Shown: positions 21,428 to 30,536, counted from the first letter of the stretch. The stretch: DNA of 35,169 nucleotides from CAYLZN01 sp964387935 (GCA_964387935.1 CAYLZN010000015.1:1-35169), one strand, 5' to 3'. Program-made: numbers and translations. Notes: generated by a model from the sequence alone, not told the origin.

Positions 21428-22272
21428 TCACCTGGTCGTGTCACGTAGCCACTGCACAATGGCCGCCCGGTGTTCCTCCGTGAGGAACATGTGGCCCCCC
21501 TCGGCCCAGACGATCTGCTTGGGCTGCCTGGCGAGCTTGAACAGCGGCTCGACCGCACGGTCGCGGATCATGTCGGAGTCCTGCGTGCCGTTGATCATGA
21601 GCAGGCGCCGCGGCGCGATGCGCCCGACGTAGTTGGCCGGGCAGGCAGCGGGCAAGTGGTTGGTTTCAAGGGCGTCGACGTGTCCCGCGTGGAGCAGCAG
21701 CACGCCAGCGAACCGTCGTTCCACGGCCCCGACGGTCGACGCGTCAGGGTCATCCACGTGAGGTAGGTCGACGGCTGGTTGTAGAGCCGCTCGTGTTTCT
21801 CCTGCTCCGAGAACGTCACCAGCAGATCCGTCGTGCGCTCGCCGAAGTGAGGCATGTCGATCGCCAGCACGGTCCACCCGGCTCGAGCCAGGAGATCCAT
21901 CAGTCTCGTGGGGCCGGGGCCGTCCTTGCCCGGGCTCGTGCCGCCGTGGAGCACGAGGACGGCGGGCCTGGTGGCCGGCGTGTGTCCCAAGGGCTGCTTG
22001 AGCACGGCGGTCACGCGCACGCCGGGAGTGCTCTGGAACGAAAGTCGTTCGGTGCGGACGTCGTCGCTCTCTTCCGTCTTCGACACGCGGGTGTCCATCG
22101 GCAGCGCACGGTCGTAGGTGAAGAACTCGAGGTAGGTCTTGAACGTCCGGTCGTCCACCGGGCGTGTCAGCCACTGATCCGCAGGGCCGCCCGGCGGACC
22201 TGGCTGCGACGCGGCGGCGCTGACCGACAGGACGACCACCGCGAGCGACATCGAGAAGAACGAGAGTCTCAT
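21428..22272 (-). pseudogene. secreted alpha/beta hydrolase, frameshifted and lacking the nucleophile region
   Basis: The gene starts well: ATG 22272, a signal peptide (to about ASQ), then LKQPLGHTPATRPAVLVLHGGT (oxyanion HGG) and WTVLAIDMPHFGER. At about 21735 the frame changes. Up to YLTWMT it is one frame; the family sequence resumes in another with VGAVERRFAGVLLLHAGHVD, continuing through LLMINGTQDSDMI (catalytic Asp region) and WAEGGHMFLTEEHRA (catalytic His) to a stop at 21428. The segment between, which in homologues carries GxSxG, is absent (about 35-40 codons). So an out-of-frame deletion removed the nucleophile. The ATG overlaps the stop of the upstream kinase-FGE remnant (ATGA), so they were once an operon. 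Confidence 0.8.
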
Positions 22273-23834
22273 TTCACCTCATTCGTTGCAGGACCCGGCG
22301 GCGCGACCACCAGCCGGAACCCGATGGCTTCGTTCGCGTAGCCCGCGTCGAACCACTCGACGTGAGAGAGCTCGAACATGTAGCTGGGTCCATCCACGAT
22401 CCACCGGCGACGCCGTGGCGCCCGCTCGCATCCCTGGCGTCAAGGAGCCACTCCCGGACGTTCCCGGCCATGTCGTAGCAGCCGAACGGGCTCAGGCCGG
22501 CGGGGCTCGACCCGACCGGGTTGGTCGACGCCTGGTCGAAGTTGGCTCTCGCTTCAGCCGAGCGCGTGTCGTCACCCCAGGGGAACCCGTGCTCCGTCGC
22601 ACCGACCGCTGCCCGACGCCACTGTGCGAGGGTGGGCACCTGCTTGCCGCTCCACCGGGCGAAAGCGGCCGCTTCGTAACCACGACACGCCGACGACGGG
22701 ATGCTTCGCCTGACCGTCCGGGAAGGTGCCATCCGACCAGAACCTCGGGCCATGCACCCCGGTCCGGTCCACCAGCAGGGACAACGCCTGCTGCCTGTCA
22801 AGGGCGCGGCCGCCGAGTCGCATCCCTTCTGGCCAGAGCGACACGTTCTGATACCCGCCGGCGCCGATCCACTTCTGGAACTCGGCGTTGGTCACCTCGT
22901 GGCGATCGATGAGGAACGCCGGTACCTGTTGCCGGCCGGACGCGAGGACGACGTCACCCTCCGGCACGAGGACCATCCCAGCTCTGCCGCCCGTAGCAGG
23001 CGCCAGCCGGGCCGACACCGACGTCGTTCCGCCCCTGGCGACCGCCGCCCGCAGCGTCAGCGGGTTCATCCCGCTCGCGGCGAACTCGACGACATACTCG
23101 CCGGGAACGAGCACGCGGGTCACGGGTGCGCGATCGGAGCCCGGGAGCGGGATGGACGGGGAGGCCGCCTCGAGCTGCAGGCGAGCAAGCGTGACGCCTG
23201 CCCCCGTGGGATCACACTCGAGTTGGAGGGTGCCCGAACTCAGCGCGGCGATCTTGCCGAGGCGCGGGTCCGACAGGTCCAGGCCCGCCGCCTGCAGCCG
23301 TGCAAACACATCATCGACGTTGCCGGCACGGGCCGCGGCGGCAAGCGCTGGAAGTGCGGCCTCGAGCGCTGCATCATGGCCGCGCCCCTTCGGCCAGAAG
23401 ACATACACGCCCGCGGCGAGCAGGACGACAGCCAGGATCCACGGCACGAGACGTGATGCGGCTCGCGGCCCGCGACGCGCGTCCTTGGAGGCCGAAGGGC
23501 GCGGCGAAGGGGCGGAGCCGGAATCGAGTGCGCGCTTGATACATACGAGATCATCGCGCAGGTCGGCTGCCGCCTGGTAGCGCAGGTGGCGATCCTTGTC
23601 GAGCGCCCTGGAGATTACGGCGTCGAGGTCGGGTGGCACCTCCGGGTTCACCGTGGCGGGCGGCGCCGGCGCGCGGTTCAGGATCGCCTCGAACACCACG
23701 GCGGACGTGTTTCCGGCGAACGGCAGGGCTCCTGTGGCCATCTCGTACAGCACGACCCCGAACGAAAACACGTCCGTGCGATGATCGATCGCCTCCCCGC
23801 GCGCTTGTTCGGGCGACATGTAGGCCACGGTCGG
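22269..23834 (-). pseudogene. Ser/Thr kinase fused to FGE-sulfatase domain: 5'-truncated, two frameshifts
   Basis: The preserved part starts in the activation segment, TVAYMSPEQARGEAIDHRTDVFSFG, runs to the end of the kinase lobe, a membrane helix (LVPWILAVVLLAAGVYVFWP), a PEGA-like beta domain (PGEYVVEFAASGMNPLTLRAAV) and a formylglycine-generating-enzyme-like domain (IDRHEVTNAEFQKW to PFGCYDMAGNVREWLLD). Everything before the activation loop, including the P-loop and HRD, is gone. One extra T at about 22678-22679 shifts VVGVSW out of frame with YEAAAFARWSGKQ. A missing base in the CCCAGC region at about 22386 shifts GGSWMDP from YMFELSHVEWFDAGYANEAIGFRL. The intact end would be ...PATNEVK with stop 22271-22269. 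Non-functional unless the shifts are sequencing errors. Confidence 0.82.
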
Positions 23835-23835
23835 A

Positions 23836-24031
23836 CCTGGTCGAGCGGGCGGCCCGGGGTGAGGTGATCGTCATCGCCAAGGCAGGGCACCCGAGGGCTC
23901 GGCTGATGCCGCTCGGCCGCCGACAGTCCCCGCGCAAGCCGGGCGCCTGGAAGGGCCGGGTGCGCATCGCCGCGGACTTCGACGCGCCGCTTCCGGAGGA
24001 TCTGCTCGAGTCGTTCGAGGGGCGGTCGTGA
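23836..24031 (+). pseudogene. Phd/YefM-type antitoxin remnant (5' end lost)
   Basis: The frame reads SDLVERAARGEVIVIAKAGHPRARLMPL followed by GAWKGRVRIAADFDAPLPEDLLESFEGRS, the second half of a prevent-host-death antitoxin including the toxin-binding tail. The N-terminal start and DNA-binding strands are missing; the sequence joins directly to the inward-facing end of the kinase remnant at about 23834. The stop overlaps the GTG of the following PIN remnant (GTGA), the original TA coupling. Confidence 0.72.
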
Positions 24032-24114
24032 GACTGCTCCTCGACACCCACATCTTCGTCACGCGGGACCCGATCGTCCGCTCGTACCCGGGCGTGGCCT
24101 TCCTTCCTGGGTGA
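24028..24114 (+). pseudogene. VapC/PIN toxin remnant, 28 codons
   Basis: MRLLLDTHIF is the classic first strand of a Phd-linked PIN toxin; the next residues VTRDPIVRSYPGVAFLPG match the C-terminal end of the same family, directly fused. About 90 codons of the body are absent, yet the frame is still open to the stop. It is followed 2 nt later by the end of the convergent propeller gene. Confidence 0.68.
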
Positions 24115-24116
24115 GC

Positions 24117-27100
24117 CTACTCGCGCGCGCTGTTCAACGTGGCCCGGCCCTTCGTGTCGAGCGCCTTCCACCGTTCGATCACGGCGGCCAGTTGCTTCGC
24201 TCGCTCGGCAACCGCCGCCGCGGCCTGCGATGTTGGCGGTTCGTCGGCGCCCTGCAGCAGGTTCATCAGTTGACTGCACGCGCCGCTGATCCCGGCAAGC
24301 GTATCGGGCGCGCCTCCGCCGGGGCCACCTGGTCCGAAACCGCCCGCGGTCCCTTCGAGCGCCGCGAGGTCCTTGTCCAGTGCCGCCAGGGCCTCCGCTG
24401 CCGCGCCTTGCCCGCGGCCCTGCCGGTCCTTCACCTGCGCACGCAGAGCCCGAAGCTCCTTCAGTGCCGCCTGCGCCGTGACAACCCCCTCGTACATCTG
24501 CCTGGATAGCGCGAACTGCCGCTCGAGGTCGGCCCTGGACGTCTTCACCCGTGGGTCCATCACCACCGTGAGCGGCTGGGTCTGGCTCCGGCCCGCGACG
24601 GTGAGCCTGATGGCGTAGGCGCCTGGCATCACCCACGGGGAGGTGGGCGACGGCGCGGTGTTCCCCGCAACCGCGGCGATCGGGTAGTTCGGGCGCGACC
24701 CTGGTGCAGGCGGGTAGTGCAGATCCCATACGAATCGGTGCATCCCGGCGTCGGCTGACAGGGCCTGCGCCGGTCGAGGCCAGTAGAGCGGCACGGACAG
24801 GTTCGGATCGATCGACTCGACCGGATCCGCGCTGGAGAACGTGCGCACGATTCGGCCGGCATCATCGAGAATCTCGAGCGTGACCGGCCCGCCCGGCGCC
24901 GACTTCAGCCAGTAGTCGATGATGGCGCCGTCGGGCGGGTTCTGCCCGGCTGGTTCGTCCGGCGGCCATGGCGTGTCGGTGTTCATGTTCCAGCGGACGC
25001 GGAGCCCCGCCTGCGGCGCGAAGAGAAACAGGTCAGCCGCCGCCACCTGCCGATCGATCTGGCGAAGCGGCGTCACGTCGTCGAGGATCCAGAAGCCGCG
25101 CCCGTGCGTCGCGACGACGAGATCGTCTCCCTTGACGATGAGATCTCGCACGGAGGACGGCGGCAGATTCAGCCGCAGCGGCTGCCAGTGGTTCCCGTCA
25201 TCGAACGATACATAGACCGTCTGCTCGCTGCCGGCGTAGAGCAGACCCTTCCGCCTGGGGTCCTCGCGCACCACGTTGATCGGGCCGCCATCAGGAATGC
25301 CCTCGGTGATGTGCGTCCACGTCCTGCCGCCGTCATGCGTCCGGTAGATGTGCGGGCGCAGGTCGTCGAGTCGCAGCGCGTTGACCGCGGCATACGCCGT
25401 CAACGCGTCCGTCCGGCCCGCGTCGATGAGCGACACCTTCATGAACGGCTTCAGGTCCGGCGGCGTCACGTTCGTCCATGTCTTTCCTCCGTCGCGCGTG
25501 ACGTGGATCAGCCCATCGTCGGTGCCAGCCCAGATCGTGTTGACGTCCACGTACGACGGGGCGACGGTGTAGATGACGCCGCGCTGCGTCGGCTTGGCCG
25601 TCTCGGCGTCGCGGTACTTGCCGACCGACGCGGGCACGTCCCACGTCTTGCGTGAAAGGTCGGGGCTGATCTCCGTCCAGCTCCTGCCGCCGCTCGTGGT
25701 CCTCCACAGCGTGTTGGCGGCGTAGTAGAGCACGCGGCCGTCGACGGGCGAGAAGACGACCGGCGCCGTGCGGAGCACGCGGAAGTCGGGGCGGCGCATC
25801 GGCGTCGGGGCGATGTTCTGCACCTGCCCGGTGCGGCGATCGAATCTCGTTGGCCCGCGCCCGCCGTAGACGATGTCGGGGTCGAGTGGATCCGGGGCGG
25901 CGTAGCCGTACTCGTCGACGCCCACCGGCGTCCACTCGCGCACGGTCACCTGCCCGTAGTTGCCGCGGCTCGAGACGCACGCCGATCCGCTCTCCTGCTG
26001 GCCGCTGCAGACGCGGTAGGGGAAGGCGTTGTCGGCGGCCACGTGGTACAGCTGCGCCGTCGGCTGGCTGTACCAGGAACTCCACGTCTGTCCTCCGTTG
26101 ACGCTCACGATGGAGCCCTGATCGGCCGCCGTGGCCATGACCTCCGGGTTGTTCGGGTCGATCCAGATGCGCTGGTAGTCGTCGCCGCCCGGCGCGCCGC
26201 GCAGGCCCATCCAGGTCCTGCCGCCGTCGGTGGACTTCCACATGACGATGCTCGCGCTGAAGACGATGTCGGGGTTCTTCGGGTGAACGGTGAGCACCGG
26301 GAGGTCACCGCCGCCGATGCGCGCCGCCGGGCGCGCGTCGTTGGTGATGCGGGTCCAGGTCGCGCCCGCATCGTCCGATCGCCAGATGCCCGTGCCGCGC
26401 GGCGTGGCGATCGTCGCGTAGACGCGCGACGGGTGGCTCGGCGCGATGGCGACGTCGGCCTGCACGACGCCGTCGGAGCCGTCTGGCAGCCCGCCGCCGG
26501 TGAGCGGACGCCACGACCTGCCGTTGTCGAGGGACTTGAAGATGCCGCCTCCGGTGCCGCTCCAGGCGGCGTTCTCCCAGGGACCCTGGCGCGCCTCCCA
26601 GAGCGTTGCGTAAACGACGTCGGGGTTCGACGGGTCGAACTCCAGGTCGGAGGCGCCCGTGTTCTCGTCCTTGTAGAGGACCTTCTCGAACGTCTCGCCG
26701 CCGTTCGTGGACCGGAAGATGCCGCGTTCCTGATTGGGGCCGTACGGGTGGCCGAGGACGGCGACGAGGAGCACGCGGGGGTCGCGTGGGTCGACGATCA
26801 CGCGCGGGATCTGCTGGCCGTCGCGGAGGCCGAGATGGGCCCACGTGCGGCCGCCGTCCGTCGATCGGTAGACGCCGTTGCCGACCGAGAGGTCCGGCCG
26901 TTGCAGACCCTCACCGCTGACGACGTAGATCGTGTTCGGGTCTGACGGGGCCACCGCGATGTCGCCGATCGAGCCCGTCGGCTGATCATCGAAGATCGGG
27001 GTCCAGGTGCGACCGTAATCGTTCGTCTTCCACACGCCACCGTTGCAGACACCGACGTAGACCACACCGGGCTGGCTCGGCACCCCCACGACGGCCTTGT

Positions 27101-27248
27101 TGCGGCCGCCGCGGTGCGGGCCGATCGAACGCCAGCGCATGCCGGCGTAGAGTCCCGGATCGAAGGGCTGGGCGGGCGCTTCCTGCCCGGCGGCGAAGAC
27201 GATCGGGACGAAGAGGACCAGAGCGCGGAGCAGGCGGCGAATGGACAC
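24117..27248 (-). CDS. secreted VPS10/sortilin-like Asp-box propeller protein
   Basis: A 1043-residue exported protein: signal peptide (about 1-25), then a large beta-propeller with at least eleven Asp-box (BNR) turns of the form SxDxGxTW, e.g. TNDYGRTW, STDGGRTW, STNGGETF, SDDAGATW, TRDGGKTW and THDGGRTW. SIGPHRGGRNKAVVGVPSQPGVVYVG opens the first blades. From about 730 an Ig-like part (GPVTLEILDDAGRIVRTF) and ALSADAGMHRFVWDLHYP follow, then a coiled helical tail to residue 1043. This layout is common in Acidobacteriota and Bacteroidetes and is often annotated as glycosyl hydrolase or sialidase, but no sialidase catalytic motif is seen; a binding or processing role is more cautious. GTG 27248 has GGAGG 7 nt upstream; TATAGA at 27269-27274 may be its -10. 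Confidence 0.88.
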   Translation of the reverse strand: MSIRRLLRALVLFVPIVFAAGQEAPAQPFDPGLYAGMRWRSIGPHRGGRNKAVVGVPSQPGVVYVGVCNGGVWKTNDYGRTWTPIFDDQPTGSIGDIAVAPSDPNTIYVVSGEGLQRPDLSVGNGVYRSTDGGRTWAHLGLRDGQQIPRVIVDPRDPRVLLVAVLGHPYGPNQERGIFRSTNGGETFEKVLYKDENTGASDLEFDPSNPDVVYATLWEARQGPWENAAWSGTGGGIFKSLDNGRSWRPLTGGGLPDGSDGVVQADVAIAPSHPSRVYATIATPRGTGIWRSDDAGATWTRITNDARPAARIGGGDLPVLTVHPKNPDIVFSASIVMWKSTDGGRTWMGLRGAPGGDDYQRIWIDPNNPEVMATAADQGSIVSVNGGQTWSSWYSQPTAQLYHVAADNAFPYRVCSGQQESGSACVSSRGNYGQVTVREWTPVGVDEYGYAAPDPLDPDIVYGGRGPTRFDRRTGQVQNIAPTPMRRPDFRVLRTAPVVFSPVDGRVLYYAANTLWRTTSGGRSWTEISPDLSRKTWDVPASVGKYRDAETAKPTQRGVIYTVAPSYVDVNTIWAGTDDGLIHVTRDGGKTWTNVTPPDLKPFMKVSLIDAGRTDALTAYAAVNALRLDDLRPHIYRTHDGGRTWTHITEGIPDGGPINVVREDPRRKGLLYAGSEQTVYVSFDDGNHWQPLRLNLPPSSVRDLIVKGDDLVVATHGRGFWILDDVTPLRQIDRQVAAADLFLFAPQAGLRVRWNMNTDTPWPPDEPAGQNPPDGAIIDYWLKSAPGGPVTLEILDDAGRIVRTFSSADPVESIDPNLSVPLYWPRPAQALSADAGMHRFVWDLHYPPAPGSRPNYPIAAVAGNTAPSPTSPWVMPGAYAIRLTVAGRSQTQPLTVVMDPRVKTSRADLERQFALSRQMYEGVVTAQAALKELRALRAQVKDRQGRGQGAAAEALAALDKDLAALEGTAGGFGPGGPGGGAPDTLAGISGACSQLMNLLQGADEPPTSQAAAAVAERAKQLAAVIERWKALDTKGRATLNSARE

Positions 27249-27428
27249 GGCGGACCTCCGGCGGCGAGTCTATACCGGGCTGGCGGCCGCCATCACCCGC
27301 ACGGCCTGGGGGTGGCGGCTATGGCTCGCATCGCCCGCCGGGGGGTGGTGCTCAACGGAAGGCCCGTCATGCCTGGACGCCGACCGCTACCGCCCGGTCC
27401 TGCCGTCGCGATGACGGCGGCTCCTCAG

Positions 27429-27818
27429 TCAGAGCACGCGCCCGACGTCGGTCTTCGAAAAGTCGTCCCCCTTGAAGAGGAGCGGCTCACCGGCCGTACG
27501 TGCGAGGGCGTACGCGAACACGTCGCCGAGATTCAGCCCGGCGGCGTGGCGCCCTCGACCGAAACGGCGGTACGCACGGCGCGCCTCGACGACCTGCTCG
27601 GCATCGACAGGCACCACGTCGATCTCCGCCTTGTGGATCAACAGGTCCAGCTCGCGCCCCCCGGCCTCGCCTTTGCGCGCCTCGACAACGATGCCGGCTT
27701 CGAGCAGCGTGGCGGCGGAGACCAGCCTGGTCGCATCGTCTTCGAGCACCGCGCGATAGGCCTCCGCCTCCGGCTCGTCCAGCAGCAGCACGAGCAACGC
27801 GGACGTGTCGAGGACCAT
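27429..27818 (-). CDS. vapC: PIN-domain ribonuclease toxin VapC
   Basis: A 129-residue complete PIN domain: MVLDTSALLVLLLDEPEAEAY (first Asp), SAATLLEAGIVVEARKG, then LNLGDVFAYALARTAGEPLLFKGDDFSKTDV, which carries the two C-terminal catalytic acids. It matches the short VapC group of standard length. The ATG shares one base with the antitoxin stop (TGATG), so the pair is cotranslated. All four acidic positions are present, so it should be an active RNase, unlike the remnants at 9352 and 24028. Confidence 0.9.
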   Translation of the reverse strand: MVLDTSALLVLLLDEPEAEAYRAVLEDDATRLVSAATLLEAGIVVEARKGEAGGRELDLLIHKAEIDVVPVDAEQVVEARRAYRRFGRGRHAAGLNLGDVFAYALARTAGEPLLFKGDDFSKTDVGRVL

Positions 27819-28072
27819 CAGCGAGGCAAACCGCGCTCGTCGTAGCCGACGATTTCGTCGGCCGGGCGGTCGTCCAGGGTCGGCAGCGCGGCGCAGCGCC
27901 GTGCGATCTCGCGGAGGTCCTCGCGCAGCGGCCGGCGCTTGCGCCGACCCCTGAGCCTGGCGAGCCGTTCTCTCAGCGCCACGGCGACGGCCGCGGTGAG
28001 CGTTTCACCCGTGCGAGCGGCGACCTCCCGGGCCAGACGGTCGACTTCGGGATCCTTCAGACTCAGCGCCAT
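27818..28072 (-). CDS. vapB: VapB-type antitoxin
   Basis: An 84-residue antitoxin: MALSLKDPEVDRLAREVAARTGETLTAAVAVALRERL is a transcription-factor-like VapB N-terminus (PSK-type) and the tail with IARRCAALPTLDDRPADEIVGYDERGLPR is the family's toxin-binding end. It represses its own promoter in known systems; two copies of an 8-bp site lie just upstream (28085-28111). Transcribed first, with the toxin directly coupled. Confidence 0.9.
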   Translation of the reverse strand: MALSLKDPEVDRLAREVAARTGETLTAAVAVALRERLARLRGRRKRRPLREDLREIARRCAALPTLDDRPADEIVGYDERGLPR

Positions 28073-28084
28073 GATGCAGCTTCT

Positions 28085-28111
28085 TGTCTAGAAAGATATC
28101 ACATGTCTAGA
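28085..28111 (-). promoter_or_regulatory. vapBC operator: paired TCTAGACA sites
   Basis: On the minus strand TCTAGACA occurs at 28111-28104 and again at 28092-28085, 19 bp apart (close to two helical turns), with AT-rich GATATCTT between them, the likely -10 region. Each copy holds the palindrome TCTAGA. The AT-rich patch contrasts with its surroundings. The downstream site ends 12 nt before the antitoxin ATG. Confidence 0.65.
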
Positions 28112-28975
28112 ATCCGCGGCAGTCGCTGGTGGGGCTCCGGTCCGGGACCTGCACCCGCCGTAGCGCTCCCACCGATAGCGGCAAGTACGTTTCCCAGGAC
28201 CAGATTGCCAGACTCGCGGTGCACCCGTTTCCGAGTCCGGTCTGATCGAATCCGGCACGTGCCGGTCCTCCCTGCTGCGCGACGAACGCGAGCGTGGTTC
28301 CGTCCGGGGACAGGATCGCCGCGGCGCCGCGGTCTATCACGAGCGACGCGTCCGCGCCGATGCCCGCGAGCAGTGTGCGCGACGTGGGCGCGGGCGTCGA
28401 ACGCCAGGGCGACCACGCCAGGAGCGCAGACACCAGCGCCACGCCGAGCGTCCCGGCGACCGTCCACGGCAAGGCGCGCCGCCACGCCGGAACGAGATAT
28501 GCGGCGGCCAGCGGTGCTGATACCGGCGCGACCGCGCCGGCCCGGTATTCACCGGCCGGCACCACGGCCTCGTTCATCTCGAGCCGCGCATCGCCAATCG
28601 AACTGAGCCGGCGCTTCGGGTCCTTTTCGAGGCAGCTGTGCAACAGCCGGCGCACGGGCGGAGCGAGGTCGGCTGGCAGCGCCTGCCAGTCCACGCCTTC
28701 CTTGAGCACGCTCGCGAGCGTGATCGAGATGTCGTCGCCGTCGAACGCGCGCCGCCCCGTGAGCATCTCGTAGAGGACGACGCCAAACGCCCAGATGTCG
28801 GCGCGGCGATCGACCGCTTTGCCGCGCGGGGATCGCGCCCTGCGCGATACGGTCGGCGAGCGTGGGGCCGTCCACGAGCTCCATGACGAGCGCGCGCACG
28901 ATGCCCGAGTCCTCGAAGCCGTGGATGTGCGCGATGTTCGGGTGGTTGAGCGACGCCAGCACCCAGCGGGGCGAG
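28107..28975 (-). pseudogene. Ser/Thr kinase-propeller gene, gutted by deletions
   Basis: The remnant starts in the middle of the N-lobe (RWVLASLNHPNIAHIHGFEDSGIVRALVMELVDGPTLADRIAQGAIP). It then jumps, with a frame change at about 28830, to GKAVDRRADIWAFGVVLYEMLTGRRAF, the part after the activation loop. The catalytic HRD, DFG and APE region (about 90 codons) is missing, as is the P-loop. It continues through the C-lobe, a membrane helix (WTVAGTLGVALVSALLAW) and the first propeller blade ILSPDGTTLAFVAQQGG, after which recognisable sequence stops. The 3' end abuts the vapBC operator. A relative of the intact kinase at 31820; non-functional. Confidence 0.8.
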
Positions 28976-29090
28976 GATCAGGGCGGATTCCGGGTCCGCG
29001 ACCGAGGATTCGAGTGGGGCTAGCGGACGACCGTCGAATTACGCCTTCGCAAGTGACCCATGTTCCGCCGGGCCGGGCGGGGCCGCGCTA

Positions 29091-30536
29091 TCACACGTTC
29101 TTGCCCTTCCACCGTCCTCGCTTGAAGAGCACGGCTGCCACCACAGCCAGCGTCGAGTAGGCCACGGCGAGCGCGACGAACACGCCCGTCGGCCCGAGGC
29201 CGAGGGTCCGCGACAGCATCCACGCCAGCGGAATCTCCCACAGCCAGAACACCACCAGGTTGATGAGCGTCGGCGTCCAGGTGTCACCGGCCCCGTTGAA
29301 CGACTGCGTGATGACCATGCCATAGGCGTAGAACACGAATCCCAGGCTGACGATCCGCAGGCAGGCCGTCGCGTACGGCTGCACGGCCAGGTCCCTCGTG
29401 AACGCGCCCGTGATGGCCGGGGCGAAGAGCACGAACACAGTGCCGAGGCTGCCGAGGAACAAGAGGTTGTAGAGGGCAGCCCTCCACACGACCGCCTCGG
29501 CTCGATCCGGTCGGCGTGCGCCGAGATTCTGCCCCACGAGCGTCGCGGCGGCGTTGCTGATGCCGAACGAGGGCAACAGCGCGAAGACGATGATCCGGAT
29601 GCCGATCGTGTACCCGGCGAGCGCAGCGCTGCCGAAAGCGGCAATGAGCCGGACCAGACCGACGTAGCTGGCCGTGCCGATGAGAATCTGCAGCGTGGCG
29701 GAGCCCGACAGGCGCACCATGCTCACCATCGTCGCGGCATCGAGGCGGAGGTGTCGTGAGGCCACGCGGATCCGCCAATCCGGCCGCGTCAGCAGCCACA
29801 ACTGACACAGCACCGCCGTGCCTCGACCGATGTTGGTGCCGACCGCCGCGCCGGTCACGCCGAGCTGCGGGAACGGACCCGGGCCGAAGATGAAGCAGGG
29901 ACCGAGCACGATGTTGATGATGTTGCCCAGCCAGAGCACCCGCATCGCGACAGCCGCGTCACCGGCCCCGCGAAAGACGGCGTTGATCAGGAACAGCAGG
30001 AGGATGGTCACGTTCCCGCCCAGCATGACGCGCGTGAACGTGCTGCCGCTCTCGACGATCGCGTCCGAGGCGCCCATGAGGCGCAGCAGGGTCGGCGCCT
30101 GCCACGCGCCCGCGACGCCGATGACGACGGCCAGCCCGAGGCCCAGCGCGATCGCCTGCACGGCAGCGACGGCGGCCCGTTCGGGATCCCGCTCGCCCAC
30201 GCGCCGCGCCACGACGGCCGTCGCACCGATCGAGAGCCCCATCGCCACGGTGTAGATCATCGTGAGCATGGACTCCGTCAGTCCGACGGTCGCCACCGCG
30301 TCGGCACCGAGGTGCGCCACCCAGAACACGTCGGCCAGGACGAAGATCGACTCCATGGCCATCTCCAGCACCATCGGAACTGCCAGCATGACGATGGCCT
30401 GGCCGAGCGGAGCGGTGGTGTAGTCGATCGACGAGCCGCGAATCGCTTCGCGCAGCGTGGCCCAGGCCCCGGTCGGGAACGAGGATGGCTGGGAAACGTC
30501 ACCGACGGCGACATCTCCCTGGGGAATCAGAGACAT
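29091..30536 (-). CDS. MATE-family multidrug/cation antiporter
   Basis: A 481-residue membrane protein with 12 helices in two MatE repeats. The first begins APLGQAIVMLAVPMVLEMAMESIFVLADVFWVAHLG and VATVGLTESMLTMIYTVAMGLSIGATAVVARRVGE; the second begins MVRLSGSATLQILIGTASYVGLVRLIAAFG, with ALAGYTIGIRIIVFALLPSFGISNAAATLVGQNLG. These are the paired helix 1/7 and helix 2/8 motifs of NorM/DinF-like exporters, which use a Na+ or H+ gradient to expel drugs or lipid-linked intermediates. The substrate is unknown. Residues 1-45 are a hydrophilic cytoplasmic extension. Monocistronic, with 328 bp of empty sequence upstream. Confidence 0.92.
   Translation of the reverse strand: MSLIPQGDVAVGDVSQPSSFPTGAWATLREAIRGSSIDYTTAPLGQAIVMLAVPMVLEMAMESIFVLADVFWVAHLGADAVATVGLTESMLTMIYTVAMGLSIGATAVVARRVGERDPERAAVAAVQAIALGLGLAVVIGVAGAWQAPTLLRLMGASDAIVESGSTFTRVMLGGNVTILLLFLINAVFRGAGDAAVAMRVLWLGNIINIVLGPCFIFGPGPFPQLGVTGAAVGTNIGRGTAVLCQLWLLTRPDWRIRVASRHLRLDAATMVSMVRLSGSATLQILIGTASYVGLVRLIAAFGSAALAGYTIGIRIIVFALLPSFGISNAAATLVGQNLGARRPDRAEAVVWRAALYNLLFLGSLGTVFVLFAPAITGAFTRDLAVQPYATACLRIVSLGFVFYAYGMVITQSFNGAGDTWTPTLINLVVFWLWEIPLAWMLSRTLGLGPTGVFVALAVAYSTLAVVAAVLFKRGRWKGKNV

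Noticed and set aside
24117..27248. Sialidase or glycosyl hydrolase activity for the 1043-residue Asp-box protein
   Set aside because: Asp boxes are structural; the Arg triad and RIP/FRIP motif of sialidases are not seen. The entry is kept as a propeller protein of unknown activity.
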